Assembly: GCA_003676145.1 (NCBI GenBank)
Contig: NAUB01000021.1
Span: forward strand, 216,649 to 280,648
Reading direction: 5' to 3'
Length of the DNA stretch: 64,000 bases
Origin: a gamma proteobacterium symbiont of Stewartia floridana
GTDB lineage: Bacteria > Pseudomonadota > Gammaproteobacteria > Chromatiales > Chromatiaceae
The translations under genes were made by a program, and so were the position numbers. Within the stretch, counting starts at the first letter, position 1. The number at the start of each line of letters is the position of its first letter. Below are positions 9,057 to 17,264 of this stretch, in pieces. The notes below the pieces were generated by a model. That model was not told where the DNA came from and searched no databases. It saw only the letters and a list, made by a program, of their open reading frames with translations.

Positions 9057-9850
9057 GCTTTTTTATCCCGTTTCTTCAGGTTTTGTCCCAGATAGCCACC
9101 GGCGAGAAAGCCTATGCCCAACACCAACAGCCCCAGCTCTGTGGATTGCCAGTGGCTGGGATTGACCCGGTAGTCGGCAACCAGTTGAGTGGAGTAGTTG
9201 GTATCGTTTTGTTGGTACTCACCGCTGATGGTGAGTTGTGCTGTCTGCTTACTTCTTTCACCCTCTGTCAGGCCAGGAAAATCATCCGGGATTTCAAAGC
9301 TGACCCGGCCATGTTCATCGGTATGGAGCGTCTGCTGACTGCCATTTGAGGTGGTCAGTGTCAAAGGGTGATTGCTTAAAAGCTCTCCCTGGTATCGCGC
9401 CAGGAATCCCCAAGTCTGTTGACTGTGGTAGCGGTAGTGCTCTCTAGGCAGTGGATCCGGAACAATCTCAAACTCACTTTTTTGCGCAGCAGTCAATTTG
9501 ACCGGGTTCTGTTTACTGGGCCGGCCGAACATATACTGGTAACGAATGATTACCTCTTTGTGGTCACCCCAATCCTTCTCCACAACCAGGGCGTGATAGT
9601 TGTCCACACCACTTACCGGCATGGTGACTTTGCCCATTACCGGCGTTATGGTCTGGCTTGAGAGGTCGGGTTTGATATAGGTAATCGTGGCGCCATCCAG
9701 ATGATCAATATGAAAGGTTTTGGCTCCCCGGTGACCGTGAGAGACCGCAGGCTTTTTGCTTTTGAGGTTCTGTTCCTCATCCGCTGAGACTACCCCGGTC
9801 GGAGGCAGCATCACGGCGGCCACCAGAATTGCCAGTTTAGATGGTTTCAT
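9053..9850 (-). CDS. Periplasmic protein with C-terminal membrane anchor, DUF4198-like
   Basis: 265 residues. A signal peptide (about 1-23, ending VVSADEE) is followed by a histidine-containing stretch (SHGHRGAKTFHIDH). Beta-sandwich-type segments follow; PLTLTTSNGSQQTLHTDEHG with GRVSFEIP resembles carboxypeptidase-regulatory or DUF4198 (NikM-like) folds. A transmembrane helix near the C-terminus (LGLLVLGIGFLAGGYLG) ends in KKRDKKA. NikM-like proteins bind transition metals in importers, so a periplasmic metal-binding role is plausible but unproven. It lies 12 bases after the TonB-dependent receptor and overlaps the polyferredoxin gene. Confidence 0.6.
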   Translation of the reverse strand: MKPSKLAILVAAVMLPPTGVVSADEEQNLKSKKPAVSHGHRGAKTFHIDHLDGATITYIKPDLSSQTITPVMGKVTMPVSGVDNYHALVVEKDWGDHKEVIIRYQYMFGRPSKQNPVKLTAAQKSEFEIVPDPLPREHYRYHSQQTWGFLARYQGELLSNHPLTLTTSNGSQQTLHTDEHGRVSFEIPDDFPGLTEGERSKQTAQLTISGEYQQNDTNYSTQLVADYRVNPSHWQSTELGLLVLGIGFLAGGYLGQNLKKRDKKA

Positions 9851-9862
9851 GAGCGTGCATCC

Positions 9863-12028
9863 TCAGAACAGATAGGTATAAGTGAGCATGGCATTGCGAG
9901 GAGCGCCAGCCGAATAGGTTTTATTGCCACTGGTACTTTTCTTCACTTCGGTGGCATAGCGTTTGTCAAACAGGTTTTCCAGGTTGAGTGAGAGTGTATG
10001 GGAGCCTGTCTGATAACTGAGCATCAGATTGGTCAGGAAGTCGTAACCATCGTATTTTTCACTATTGGCATTATCGACGTAGTAGCTACCCCAGCTGTTG
10101 CTGCGGATGACTGCTTTAATGCCGAGGGGATGGTTGTAACCCAGTCCCAGGCCATACTGCTGACGCGGGATGTAGGGGAGTTGATTACCTGACCGATCGA
10201 CCGGCGTCTGAGTCCGTCCGGTACGAACCAGCTCATCAAAATCGCTGAAGGTATAGTCACTGTAGGCAAAACTGCCTTCCAGCCAGATGTTGTTGCTGAG
10301 ATCGTAACGGCCACTCAGTTCAAGCCCCTTCTTCAAGGTCTCTCCGGCGTTCTGAAACTCGGTAGTGAGATCCTCGTTGAGGGTTGAGACGATCTCGTCA
10401 CTGACGGTGGTGCGATAGAGTGCCAGATCGAATGACCACGCCTGTTCGCGTCCCTTGAAACCAACTTCCACGTTCTGTGCTGTGGCCGCATCCAGTTTGG
10501 GATTGCTCTGGATTTCAGACTCGGATGGGACCTGGCCGGATTGAGCAACGACACCATAGACATTGATGCTCTGGTTCAGGGCATAGGTCAAACCCAGCTT
10601 GGGCGAGAAAAGATTGAAGGTTTTATCGGTTTTTGTCTGTTCCGGTGTGTCAAAGAAGGTGTAAGTTCCACTGCCATAGCTGTATTCACCAAATGCTGTG
10701 CTATCGATATCAAAGTTGTTGCGGTCATATCGAAAACCGAATTCAAGGTTTACTTTTTCAGTCGGTTGCATGGTCTCCTGAATGTAAAAGCCGTACAGGG
10801 TATTGGTGGAGTCCTCTTCTTCAAGCAGCTCACCGGCTCGATCGGAGTTGGTATGCAGAATGGTCGCTGGTCCGGTTGGATTCCAGGCCGGTGGCGGGGC
10901 TGTCTCAACATCCGCATAGGTGTACTTTTTTGTATCTTCGGTGTTATCCCGGCGGGCTGTCACACCGGCGACCAGTGTGCTTTCCCCCCAAAGCTGATGT
11001 TTCAATGAGATCTCCAGGTCGGTACCGAAAACAGTCGTGCCCGGATTGTCGTTGATGGCACCGGTTACCGGGTGGTAGTGATCCCACTGATTGGCGTAGA
11101 CACGTGGCTTCAGGGTGAGATTGTCCATCTCCTGTTCATAACGGGAGTTGAAAAACCAGATGGTGGAGTAGCGCCCGCTGTGCTGCCAGGGACTGCTGGT
11201 GGTATCTTTTTGCTCGCCGCTATCGAGATAACGCTCAAACTCTTCCTCATCCATTGAGCTGGGCAGTTGCAGGTCCGCTTCATGGTAGCTCAGCTCCGAT
11301 TCCAGGGTGCCACCGCTGTCCAGCAGAAAACCGTGTTTCAGTGCCAGCTGTTTGGACTCAAACTCATTCCAGTCCCGCCAGTCGTTGTCTGTTTTGCGAT
11401 AGGATGCAGTGATCGATGCGGCGTTACTGTCGTTGATATCACCCGCCAGGCGGCCATGCAGGTTCTGCTGTCCAAACTCACCGGCTCCCAATTTGACCCG
11501 GTTGCTGTCTGTATCGAAAACAGATTTGGATATGATCTGGATGGTACCGCCGGCAGAGCCGGCACCAAACAGTGAGCCAGGCCCTTTAGTGATCTCAATG
11601 CGTTCGATGTCCTGGGTATCGATGAAATCAAAACGGGAGAAGCTGTCGGGGTCTGTCATCGGAACCCCATCCCGGATGACCATGATCTCCCGCACGCCAT
11701 AGTTGGCTTTCTGCCCGGCGCCACGAATAATCAGGCGGCTGTCATAGGCTGAATTCTTGGAGTTGATCAGAACGCCGGGGCTGCCCTGAATCGCATCCTT
11801 GATGTTGAACATCTTTTCACTTTCGATACGCTCCGAGTCGATGACATCGATCGAGCCGGCAACCTCTTTGGTTTTTCGTTCGATTCTGGAGGCGGTAACA
11901 CTGATGACATCAAACTCCTCATCTGTAGCACTGTTTTCAGTCTCTTCTGCGACGGCGTAAGGTTGGGTGGTTGCGGTGAGGAGGGATAAGAGTGCAAAGT
12001 TGATACTGTGTTTAGGTAAAGACTTCAT
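9863..12028 (-). CDS. TonB-dependent outer-membrane receptor
   Basis: 721 residues from the ATG at 12028, which begins a good signal peptide (MKSLPKHSINFALL, ending near AVAEE). The frame is open to 12112, but that extension is charged and unlike a leader. A TonB box (DVISVTASR) and a plug domain (about 60-160, with IRGAGQKANYG and RIEITKGPGSLFGAGSAGG) are followed by the 22-strand barrel ending in LTYTYLF, the terminal phenylalanine expected for BAM insertion. It is the first gene of the seven-gene operon. The substrate is not evident; a cobalamin-box-like element and a Fur-like site in its leader point to cobalamin or a metal. Confidence 0.9.
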   Translation of the reverse strand: MKSLPKHSINFALLSLLTATTQPYAVAEETENSATDEEFDVISVTASRIERKTKEVAGSIDVIDSERIESEKMFNIKDAIQGSPGVLINSKNSAYDSRLIIRGAGQKANYGVREIMVIRDGVPMTDPDSFSRFDFIDTQDIERIEITKGPGSLFGAGSAGGTIQIISKSVFDTDSNRVKLGAGEFGQQNLHGRLAGDINDSNAASITASYRKTDNDWRDWNEFESKQLALKHGFLLDSGGTLESELSYHEADLQLPSSMDEEEFERYLDSGEQKDTTSSPWQHSGRYSTIWFFNSRYEQEMDNLTLKPRVYANQWDHYHPVTGAINDNPGTTVFGTDLEISLKHQLWGESTLVAGVTARRDNTEDTKKYTYADVETAPPPAWNPTGPATILHTNSDRAGELLEEEDSTNTLYGFYIQETMQPTEKVNLEFGFRYDRNNFDIDSTAFGEYSYGSGTYTFFDTPEQTKTDKTFNLFSPKLGLTYALNQSINVYGVVAQSGQVPSESEIQSNPKLDAATAQNVEVGFKGREQAWSFDLALYRTTVSDEIVSTLNEDLTTEFQNAGETLKKGLELSGRYDLSNNIWLEGSFAYSDYTFSDFDELVRTGRTQTPVDRSGNQLPYIPRQQYGLGLGYNHPLGIKAVIRSNSWGSYYVDNANSEKYDGYDFLTNLMLSYQTGSHTLSLNLENLFDKRYATEVKKSTSGNKTYSAGAPRNAMLTYTYLF

Positions 12029-12060
12029 AATTTTAATTCTGCTATACGTGTTAAAAGGTT

Positions 12061-12079
12061 GGTAATGATCATCATCCGC
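12061..12079 (-). promoter_or_regulatory. Fur-box-like sequence
   Basis: GGTAATGATCATCATCCGC agrees with the Fur consensus at roughly 14 of 19 positions, with a perfect ATGATCAT core. It lies about 33 bases before the receptor start codon. Iron regulation would suit a TonB system, but the match is partial. Confidence 0.35.
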
Positions 12080-12157
12080 ACGATCAATCACCTCAATGCT
12101 CCAGGTAGTCACAGAATAAAGTTGTAAAGTTATCGAACTTTTATCTCTGTTCCCGAG

Positions 12158-12208
12158 TCCGAACCGATATCCGGCTGACTGCTCTCCATGGCGGACTTCC
12201 CAGGTAAT
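12158..12208 (-). promoter_or_regulatory. Element resembling the 3' half of a cobalamin riboswitch
   Basis: Read on the minus strand, TTACCTGGGAAG is followed about 20 bases later by CAGCCGGATATCGGTT (12162-12177). Proteobacterial cobalamin riboswitches end with TTACCGGGAAGG, a variable stem, and a B12 box such as AGCCCGGAGACCGGCC, so order and spacing agree. The 5' half (the GGTGAAAATCC and GCAACTGT cores) is not seen upstream. It may be a decayed or variant switch, or a chance likeness. Confidence 0.3.
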
Positions 12209-12487
12209 AGCAATTTCAAGGCCAAGGAATAAGTTATTGAAATATAATAATTAAATGTTATTCAATTGAGTTCCGATTTAAGTCAAAAGACCTAAAGCGG
12301 GTTATATGACCTAATTTTTATGTGGATTATCAGGTCAGTGATTTGCACAACTGTTTGAAAGATTTTTTAATAGACGAGAAGTGTTGATGAAAAGAGCGGG
12401 CACTATAGAGAAGCGTGTCGATGGGGCGGTTGATCTTATCTAAAGGTGAAGTCGACGCTACTGTTAGCCGAATAGATAAAAACTGTA

Positions 12488-12736
12488 ATGAGAAAAAAGT
12501 ACATAGCCTTCAATAGTCGATTGAGCTTTCTGATACTGATAGGTGGTATGGCCATCATGATTATTGGTGTATCGATTCTGGCCAGCCTATGGCGAGGGGG
12601 CGATTTTGCGATTGCACTGTTTCTTGGTTGTATTTATGTGATTATGGTCAATCTGATCTTCGCATCCGAAAACAGATTGACGGACAAAGCGGAATTCAAT
12701 GCCGACAATAACTTGGATGATTCTGATGGCCTCTGA
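12488..12736 (+). CDS. Small two-helix membrane protein
   Basis: 82 residues. Two transmembrane helices are visible (LSFLILIGGMAIMIIGVSILASL and FAIALFLGCIYVIMVNLIF), with a short basic N-terminus and an acidic C-terminal tail (NADNNLDDSDG). I do not recognise the family. It stands alone, divergent from the receptor operon, and its ribosome site is weak. Confidence 0.55.
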   Translation: MRKKYIAFNSRLSFLILIGGMAIMIIGVSILASLWRGGDFAIALFLGCIYVIMVNLIFASENRLTDKAEFNADNNLDDSDGL

Positions 12737-12950
12737 TCGTTACATTATTTACCGCGTGGCCCACTAGTGCTCCAGCAAGTTATGCGTCGCTCTATTTGTC
12801 TGTATCCATAAGTGATAGATAGTAAGAGCAGCAGATCCTGCAATAAAAGGACATTTGTGGTTGCAAGGCAGATCGACTGAGTAAAAGTGAACGGATCCGC
12901 GGCAGGATCAACGAGCCTGACTTAAACCGAATCTGGAATCTTGATTACGA

Positions 12951-13454
12951 TCAGACCCCACCACTGTGAATGGTTTCGTAATAGACCTTTTCCAGTTGGT
13001 TCTTATGTTCCGTCTCTTCATTGGCAAGGAATTGAAACAGCTCCTTGATCGGACCATCCCCGGTGCTCTCGGCGAGGGCGTGGTACTGTTCCATGGCTGC
13101 ATGTTCCCGCCCTAAGGCATATTGCAGTACCGACTGGTCGTCGGGCCTGTCACCCAGTTGCGGAAGGTGGATGGCATCGGAGAACTTTTTATCGCTTGCC
13201 GGGATCTCCACCAGGGCTTGAACCTGCTGCTCAAGGTCGGGACGGTTCTTCAGTTCGGTAAACAGATCGAAATGGCGTTGCTCCTCTTCCGCCAACTCCT
13301 CTACCAGGTAGCGGATCTGTTTACTGACTTTAGGAATCAGATCCGTGTAGAAGTCCCGGGCGGTACGTTCGAACTCGATCGCGACTTCCAGAATCTCCGC
13401 CAGGCTTTTTTTCGATTTCAATCTGTCGTAACCACTGCTATGACCTTCAGACAT
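12951..13454 (-). CDS. Rubrerythrin/ferritin-like diiron protein
   Basis: 167 residues, all helical. Carboxylate/histidine motifs spaced as in ferritin-like diiron sites are present: E in IEFERTARDFY, EEEQRH, REHAAMEQY and NEETEHKNQ. There is no rubredoxin-type CxxC domain, so it is a rubrerythrin-fold protein without the electron-transfer module. It lies 19 bases after the flavoprotein gene and ends the Mbx-like operon. Protection of the iron-sulfur complex from peroxide, or iron supply, are possible roles (inference). Confidence 0.8.
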   Translation of the reverse strand: MSEGHSSGYDRLKSKKSLAEILEVAIEFERTARDFYTDLIPKVSKQIRYLVEELAEEEQRHFDLFTELKNRPDLEQQVQALVEIPASDKKFSDAIHLPQLGDRPDDQSVLQYALGREHAAMEQYHALAESTGDGPIKELFQFLANEETEHKNQLEKVYYETIHSGGV

Positions 13455-13473
13455 GGCGATGCCACTCCTGCTG

Positions 13474-15330
13474 TTATTGCTGATTCAACCACGCATCGAT
13501 GCTGGCAGCCACTCGATGACCATCCGCGATGGCGTGGACCACATCCGGTCCATTGACGCAATCACCAGCGGCCCATAGCCAGTCGACTGAGGTTCGACCC
13601 TGTGCATCGATACTGAGTCGGCCCCTTTGCCACTCCAGGGCTTCCGTCAGATCGTCACCAAGCAGATTGTTATCCGACATCTGACCGATCGCTTCTATGA
13701 CCATGTCAGCGGCGTGAATCTGCTCATCCTGCTCATCATATTCCGGTGCGAAGCGACCTTGCTCATCGAAGATGGAACGTACCTTCCAGGTCTTCAGTCC
13801 GATCAGTTTGTTGTTTTTGATGATGCAGGCCTGGGGGCCTCTTGCATCATAGATCTCGATGCCTTCCTCACGACACTCCTTGATCTCCACCGGGTCAGCC
13901 AGAAAGTTGGCCATCTCTTCCAATGCGGTGACGGTCACCTGAACCTGACCAAACTGCTGTTGCTGTTGACGGGCGAGGGTTCTGGCAATATCCATCGCCA
14001 CGTTACCGCCACCAATGACAACGGCTTTCTGTGGAATCTCATACGCTTCATCATCGGTGGTTCTGCGCAGAAGATCGATCGCTTTACGCACCTGCTTGTG
14101 GTCAGCGCCGGGAACCCGGGTGGAGCGACCAAGATGCAGACCAATGGCCAGAACCACCGCATCATAATCCGCTTCCAGCTGCGCCATGGTGATATCCTTA
14201 CCAACCTGAATACCGGTCTGGATCTTCACCCCCATGGAGGTGATCACATCGATGTCCTGGTCGAGCATGTCGTAGGGCAGGCGGTATTCGGGAATGCCAT
14301 AACGGGGCATGCCACCCGCTTCCTTGCGAGCCTCGAAGACGGTGACCTGGTGCCCTTTGCGTACCAGGTCATAGGCGGTCGTAAGACCGGCCGGTCCTGC
14401 ACCGATAATGGCGATCTGCCTGCCGCTCAGATAGTCCGCTTTACCCTCCGCAGCAATCTGCTTGATCCGTTCATGATCCACCGAATCCATGGCGTAGCGT
14501 TTCAGCCAGCGGATCGATACGGGCTCACCCCGTCGACCGATCGAACAGGCATCTTCGCAACGGTGGGTGCAGACCCGGCCGCAGACATGGGAGAAGGGGT
14601 TGCTCTGATAGATCCAGCGCACCGCTTCCTCCAGGTTGCCCTGCCAGATCGAGCGGATGTATTCGGGGGCGTCCATATGGGTAGGGCAGGCATCGTGGCA
14701 CATACCGCACTGTACGCAGCGTGAGGCTTCGATCACCGCCTGCTGATCGGTGTAGCCGGCAACAATCTCATTGAAGTTATCGATTCGCTCTTCGGTTTCC
14801 AGCTCTGCCATCGGTTGTCGGTTCAGATCGAGCAGGTCGGAGTCACTGGTCTTCTGCCACCCTTCACCGTAGTACTCGCCATGGATACCGGTTTCATCCG
14901 GTAGTATGAAATAACTGTCGATCTCCTCCTGGGTACAGGTATGAACATATTCACGGGAGAGCGAGATGGCGCTGGTCGGGCAGATGTCGACACACAGGGC
15001 GCACCAGCAGCAGCGGCCATAATCGATTGCCGGGCGAAGATTGCGTACTCCGTTGACCGGATCTTCCGGCAGATGGGGAACCTTGACCATGGTGATGGCA
15101 GCGTTGTCACACACTTTCTGGCAGGAGCTGCAACCAATGCACTTTTCATGATCATTTAGATGAAAGCCCCGGTAGTTGTCTGCCGCCGGTCGGGGTTCCA
15201 GTGGAACCGTGACCGGTTTGCGCATGAAAAACTGCAGTGCCTTGAGCGGGCTGAGGATGGAGCCGGCCTCCTCATGCTCGATCGTCACGTTCTGTTTGCT
15301 CAGTTTGGCATCATCAATCGGTTTGGACAT
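13474..15330 (-). CDS. NuoI/MbxN-like ferredoxin subunit fused to NfnB/GltD-like flavoprotein
   Basis: 618 residues with three parts. Residues about 45-135 form a NuoI/MbxN-like domain with two [4Fe-4S] motifs (CIGCSSCQKVCD and CCWCALCVDICP). Residues about 205-280 form the cysteine-rich domain seen in GltD/NfnB (CVQCGMCHDACP and CTHRCEDAC). The rest is an FAD/NAD(P)-binding pyridine-nucleotide oxidoreductase: FAD site IAIIGAGPAGL, NAD(P) site AVVIGGGNVAMD and a C-terminal FAD motif AAGDCVNGPD. The fusion would link a nicotinamide-oxidising flavin site directly to the hydrophilic arm of the complex encoded upstream. No NuoEFG-type NADH module is present in this operon. The domain assignment is strong; the direction of electron flow is unknown. 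Confidence 0.88.
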   Translation of the reverse strand: MSKPIDDAKLSKQNVTIEHEEAGSILSPLKALQFFMRKPVTVPLEPRPAADNYRGFHLNDHEKCIGCSSCQKVCDNAAITMVKVPHLPEDPVNGVRNLRPAIDYGRCCWCALCVDICPTSAISLSREYVHTCTQEEIDSYFILPDETGIHGEYYGEGWQKTSDSDLLDLNRQPMAELETEERIDNFNEIVAGYTDQQAVIEASRCVQCGMCHDACPTHMDAPEYIRSIWQGNLEEAVRWIYQSNPFSHVCGRVCTHRCEDACSIGRRGEPVSIRWLKRYAMDSVDHERIKQIAAEGKADYLSGRQIAIIGAGPAGLTTAYDLVRKGHQVTVFEARKEAGGMPRYGIPEYRLPYDMLDQDIDVITSMGVKIQTGIQVGKDITMAQLEADYDAVVLAIGLHLGRSTRVPGADHKQVRKAIDLLRRTTDDEAYEIPQKAVVIGGGNVAMDIARTLARQQQQQFGQVQVTVTALEEMANFLADPVEIKECREEGIEIYDARGPQACIIKNNKLIGLKTWKVRSIFDEQGRFAPEYDEQDEQIHAADMVIEAIGQMSDNNLLGDDLTEALEWQRGRLSIDAQGRTSVDWLWAAGDCVNGPDVVHAIADGHRVAASIDAWLNQQ

Positions 15331-15349
15331 CAGCGATTACCCATAGATC

Positions 15350-16492
15350 TCAACGGTCAACTTCCGGCGGACAGGCATCCAGGGAGAACATGGTCTGGGC
15401 AATGTCCTCGATGCGCGATCCGACCGACATCTTCTCCAGCACCTGTACCGCGTGCATGGAGGAGGGGCCACGTACATGCACCCGGTAGGGTTTGGGGCCG
15501 CCATTGGAGACCACGTAGTAGCAGAGCTCCCCTTTGGAGGATTCAACCCGGGTGTAGGTCTCGCCGGCAGGGACATTCCAGGCCAGTGGATTGGGGATCG
15601 GCGCCCGAATCGGACCATGGATGTCAGGCAGGATCTCCACCACCTGGCGCAGGATGCGGATACTCTCCATCAACTCTTGGCGGCGCACCAGGGTACGTGC
15701 CCAGGCATCACCGCTCTCTTCAACCGGGATATCGAACGCCAGTTGATCGTAGACCAGATAGGGGTCATCCCGACGTACATCGAAGGCCAGCCCGGTGGCA
15801 CGCAGATTGGGGCCGGTGACCCCCCACTCCAGGGCCTGCTCACGGGACATCACACCGGTGCCTTTGGCCCGCTTTACGAATACCTGGTTCTTGAAGAAGA
15901 GGTTATCGTAGTCAGGCAGGCGTGACTCGATGTAGTCGAGGGTTTCCGTCAGGCGTTGCAGGAATCCTTCCGGCAGTTCCCGGCGCACACCACCGGGGAT
16001 GTTGTAGATGCTGTAGACCCGACCACCGGTGAACTCCTCGAACAGATCGAGCAGCAGATCCCGGTCGGCCACGCCCCAATACATGGTGCTGTACATACCG
16101 GTGGTTGCCGCATGACCGCCAAAGGTGAACAGATGGGCCGCGATGCGTGACAGCTCCAACTGCATTACCCGCAACCACTGAGCCCGTTGCGGGACTTTCA
16201 GTCCACACAACTCTTCAACCGCCATCGAGTAGCAGAGCTCCATCGGTGAAGGGTCAGGTACGCAGATACGAGGCACCAGGGCGATGTTCTGTATCCACAG
16301 CCGCTGCTCCATCAGTTTTTCAAAACCCCGGTGCAGATAACCGCCATCCGCCTTGGCCTCCAGCACGATATCCCCATGCAGCTTTACCTTCAGTGCATAG
16401 TTGCCTTCGATACCCGGATGGTTCGGACCGAAATTGAGTTCATACTCATTACTCGGCGGCTGGCGCTGGGCTTCGTAATTCTCAGGTCTCAT
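15350..16492 (-). CDS. NuoD/MbxL-type 49-kDa subunit lacking a complete NiFe site
   Basis: 380 residues. The family is clear from FGPNHPGIEGNY, YLHRGFEKLME, the EWGVTGPNLRATG block and the C-terminal SLDACPPEVDR. In [NiFe]-hydrogenases the metal is held by two CxxC motifs (RICGIC and DPCxxC). Here they read RICVPD and DACPPE: the first cysteine of each pair is kept, and the second is Asp or Glu. A NiFe centre is therefore not expected. This half-retained pattern is as described for archaeal Mbx/Mbs (from memory). It lies 19 bases before the ferredoxin-flavoprotein gene and is separated from the NuoC-like gene by a repeat element. Confidence 0.88.
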   Translation of the reverse strand: MRPENYEAQRQPPSNEYELNFGPNHPGIEGNYALKVKLHGDIVLEAKADGGYLHRGFEKLMEQRLWIQNIALVPRICVPDPSPMELCYSMAVEELCGLKVPQRAQWLRVMQLELSRIAAHLFTFGGHAATTGMYSTMYWGVADRDLLLDLFEEFTGGRVYSIYNIPGGVRRELPEGFLQRLTETLDYIESRLPDYDNLFFKNQVFVKRAKGTGVMSREQALEWGVTGPNLRATGLAFDVRRDDPYLVYDQLAFDIPVEESGDAWARTLVRRQELMESIRILRQVVEILPDIHGPIRAPIPNPLAWNVPAGETYTRVESSKGELCYYVVSNGGPKPYRVHVRGPSSMHAVQVLEKMSVGSRIEDIAQTMFSLDACPPEVDR

Positions 16493-16520
16493 ATGGTTTC
16501 GCTTGTGTTTAAAATTGGGG

Positions 16521-16683
16521 TCCGCAAATGAACGCTAATGAACGCAAATGGATTCAGTTGTTTTCTTTTGAGACAAAAGCAAACCTCATCTAACGCAATC
16601 AAACAAAATTGATCAAATGGTCGAAACTTTTGGTTTTCTAAATTCATCAATAACATTTGCGTTTATTAGCGTTCATTTGCGGA
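16521..16683. repeat. 163-base palindromic element with 30-base terminal inverted repeats
   Basis: The left arm at 16521-16550 begins TCCGCAAATGAACGCTAATG. The right arm at about 16654-16683 is its reverse complement with a single mismatch. The arms contain a repeated AACGCTAAT/AACGCAAAT unit. The 103-base centre has no open frame. It has the form of a small non-coding repeat (MITE- or REP-like) inserted between two subunit genes of one complex. Transcribed, it would form a long hairpin. Confidence 0.7.
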
Positions 16684-16694
16684 CTATAAACTCT

Positions 16695-17264
16695 TCACTT
16701 CTTCTTCTGACTGAAGCGCTGCTCTTCCGGTGGGATGATCACACCACCACCTTCGGCGACCAGCTCCTGTAACCACTCCGGGTTGTACTCCTGCCAGCTC
16801 AGGTGCTCGTTGATATAGGCTTCGCTGTCGAACTCCTTGCGCATCGGTGGCGGACCGTCCCATTCGGTGAGGATGAACTTCTCCATATTGGGACTGCCTT
16901 CGAAGTGGATGCCATACATCTCATGGATATCCCGTTCGAAAAAGGCGGCGGGCTGATAGAGGTCGTACACCGAGAGATAGACCCCGGGTTCACGGGCAAT
17001 GCGTATATGGGCCGATACCAGGGAGTGACTCTCATAGGACCAGACGTGATAGACCAGTTCAAACTCGTCATCATCGATCCAGTCGACACAGCTGATTGCC
17101 GAGAGGTGGATATAGCCGGCGCGTCCCTGCAGCAGTTCCAACAGAGCGGGCAGGGCATCTGCCGGTACATCGACCCGTACCCGACGACTGCTTTTACGAC
17201 GAACTTCGATGCCTTCGATCTCTTTCAGGAGATTGTCCAGCCAGTGGGCGACTTGCTGACTCAT
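16695..17264 (-). CDS. NuoC/MbxK-type 30-kDa subunit
   Basis: 189 residues. The family signature FFERDIHEMYGIHFEGSPNM (about 108-127) and a preceding beta-rich domain (VYHVWSYESHSLVSAHIRI) identify the 30-kDa subunit of complex-I-like enzymes. It stabilises the NuoB/NuoD interface and binds no cofactor. It overlaps the NuoB-like gene by four bases. The lysine-rich end FSQKKK is close to the palindromic repeat. Confidence 0.88.
   Translation of the reverse strand: MSQQVAHWLDNLLKEIEGIEVRRKSSRRVRVDVPADALPALLELLQGRAGYIHLSAISCVDWIDDDEFELVYHVWSYESHSLVSAHIRIAREPGVYLSVYDLYQPAAFFERDIHEMYGIHFEGSPNMEKFILTEWDGPPPMRKEFDSEAYINEHLSWQEYNPEWLQELVAEGGGVIIPPEEQRFSQKKK

Larger units (their letters stand above)
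12029..12487. other. Divergent regulatory region before the TonB-receptor operon
   Basis: No gene is seen. The minus-strand leader of the receptor holds a Fur-like site (12061-12079) and a hairpin segment resembling the 3' half of a cobalamin riboswitch (12158-12208). An AT-rich stretch at about 12220-12350 probably contains the promoters. Confidence 0.5.

Noticed and set aside
13627..14724. Plus-strand frame of 365 codons
   Set aside because: Antisense to the ferredoxin-flavoprotein fusion, which has complete motifs; long shadow frames are common in this GC-rich operon.
15350..16492. Annotation as a [NiFe]-hydrogenase large subunit
   Set aside because: The second cysteine of both CxxC motifs is missing, so a NiFe centre is not supported.
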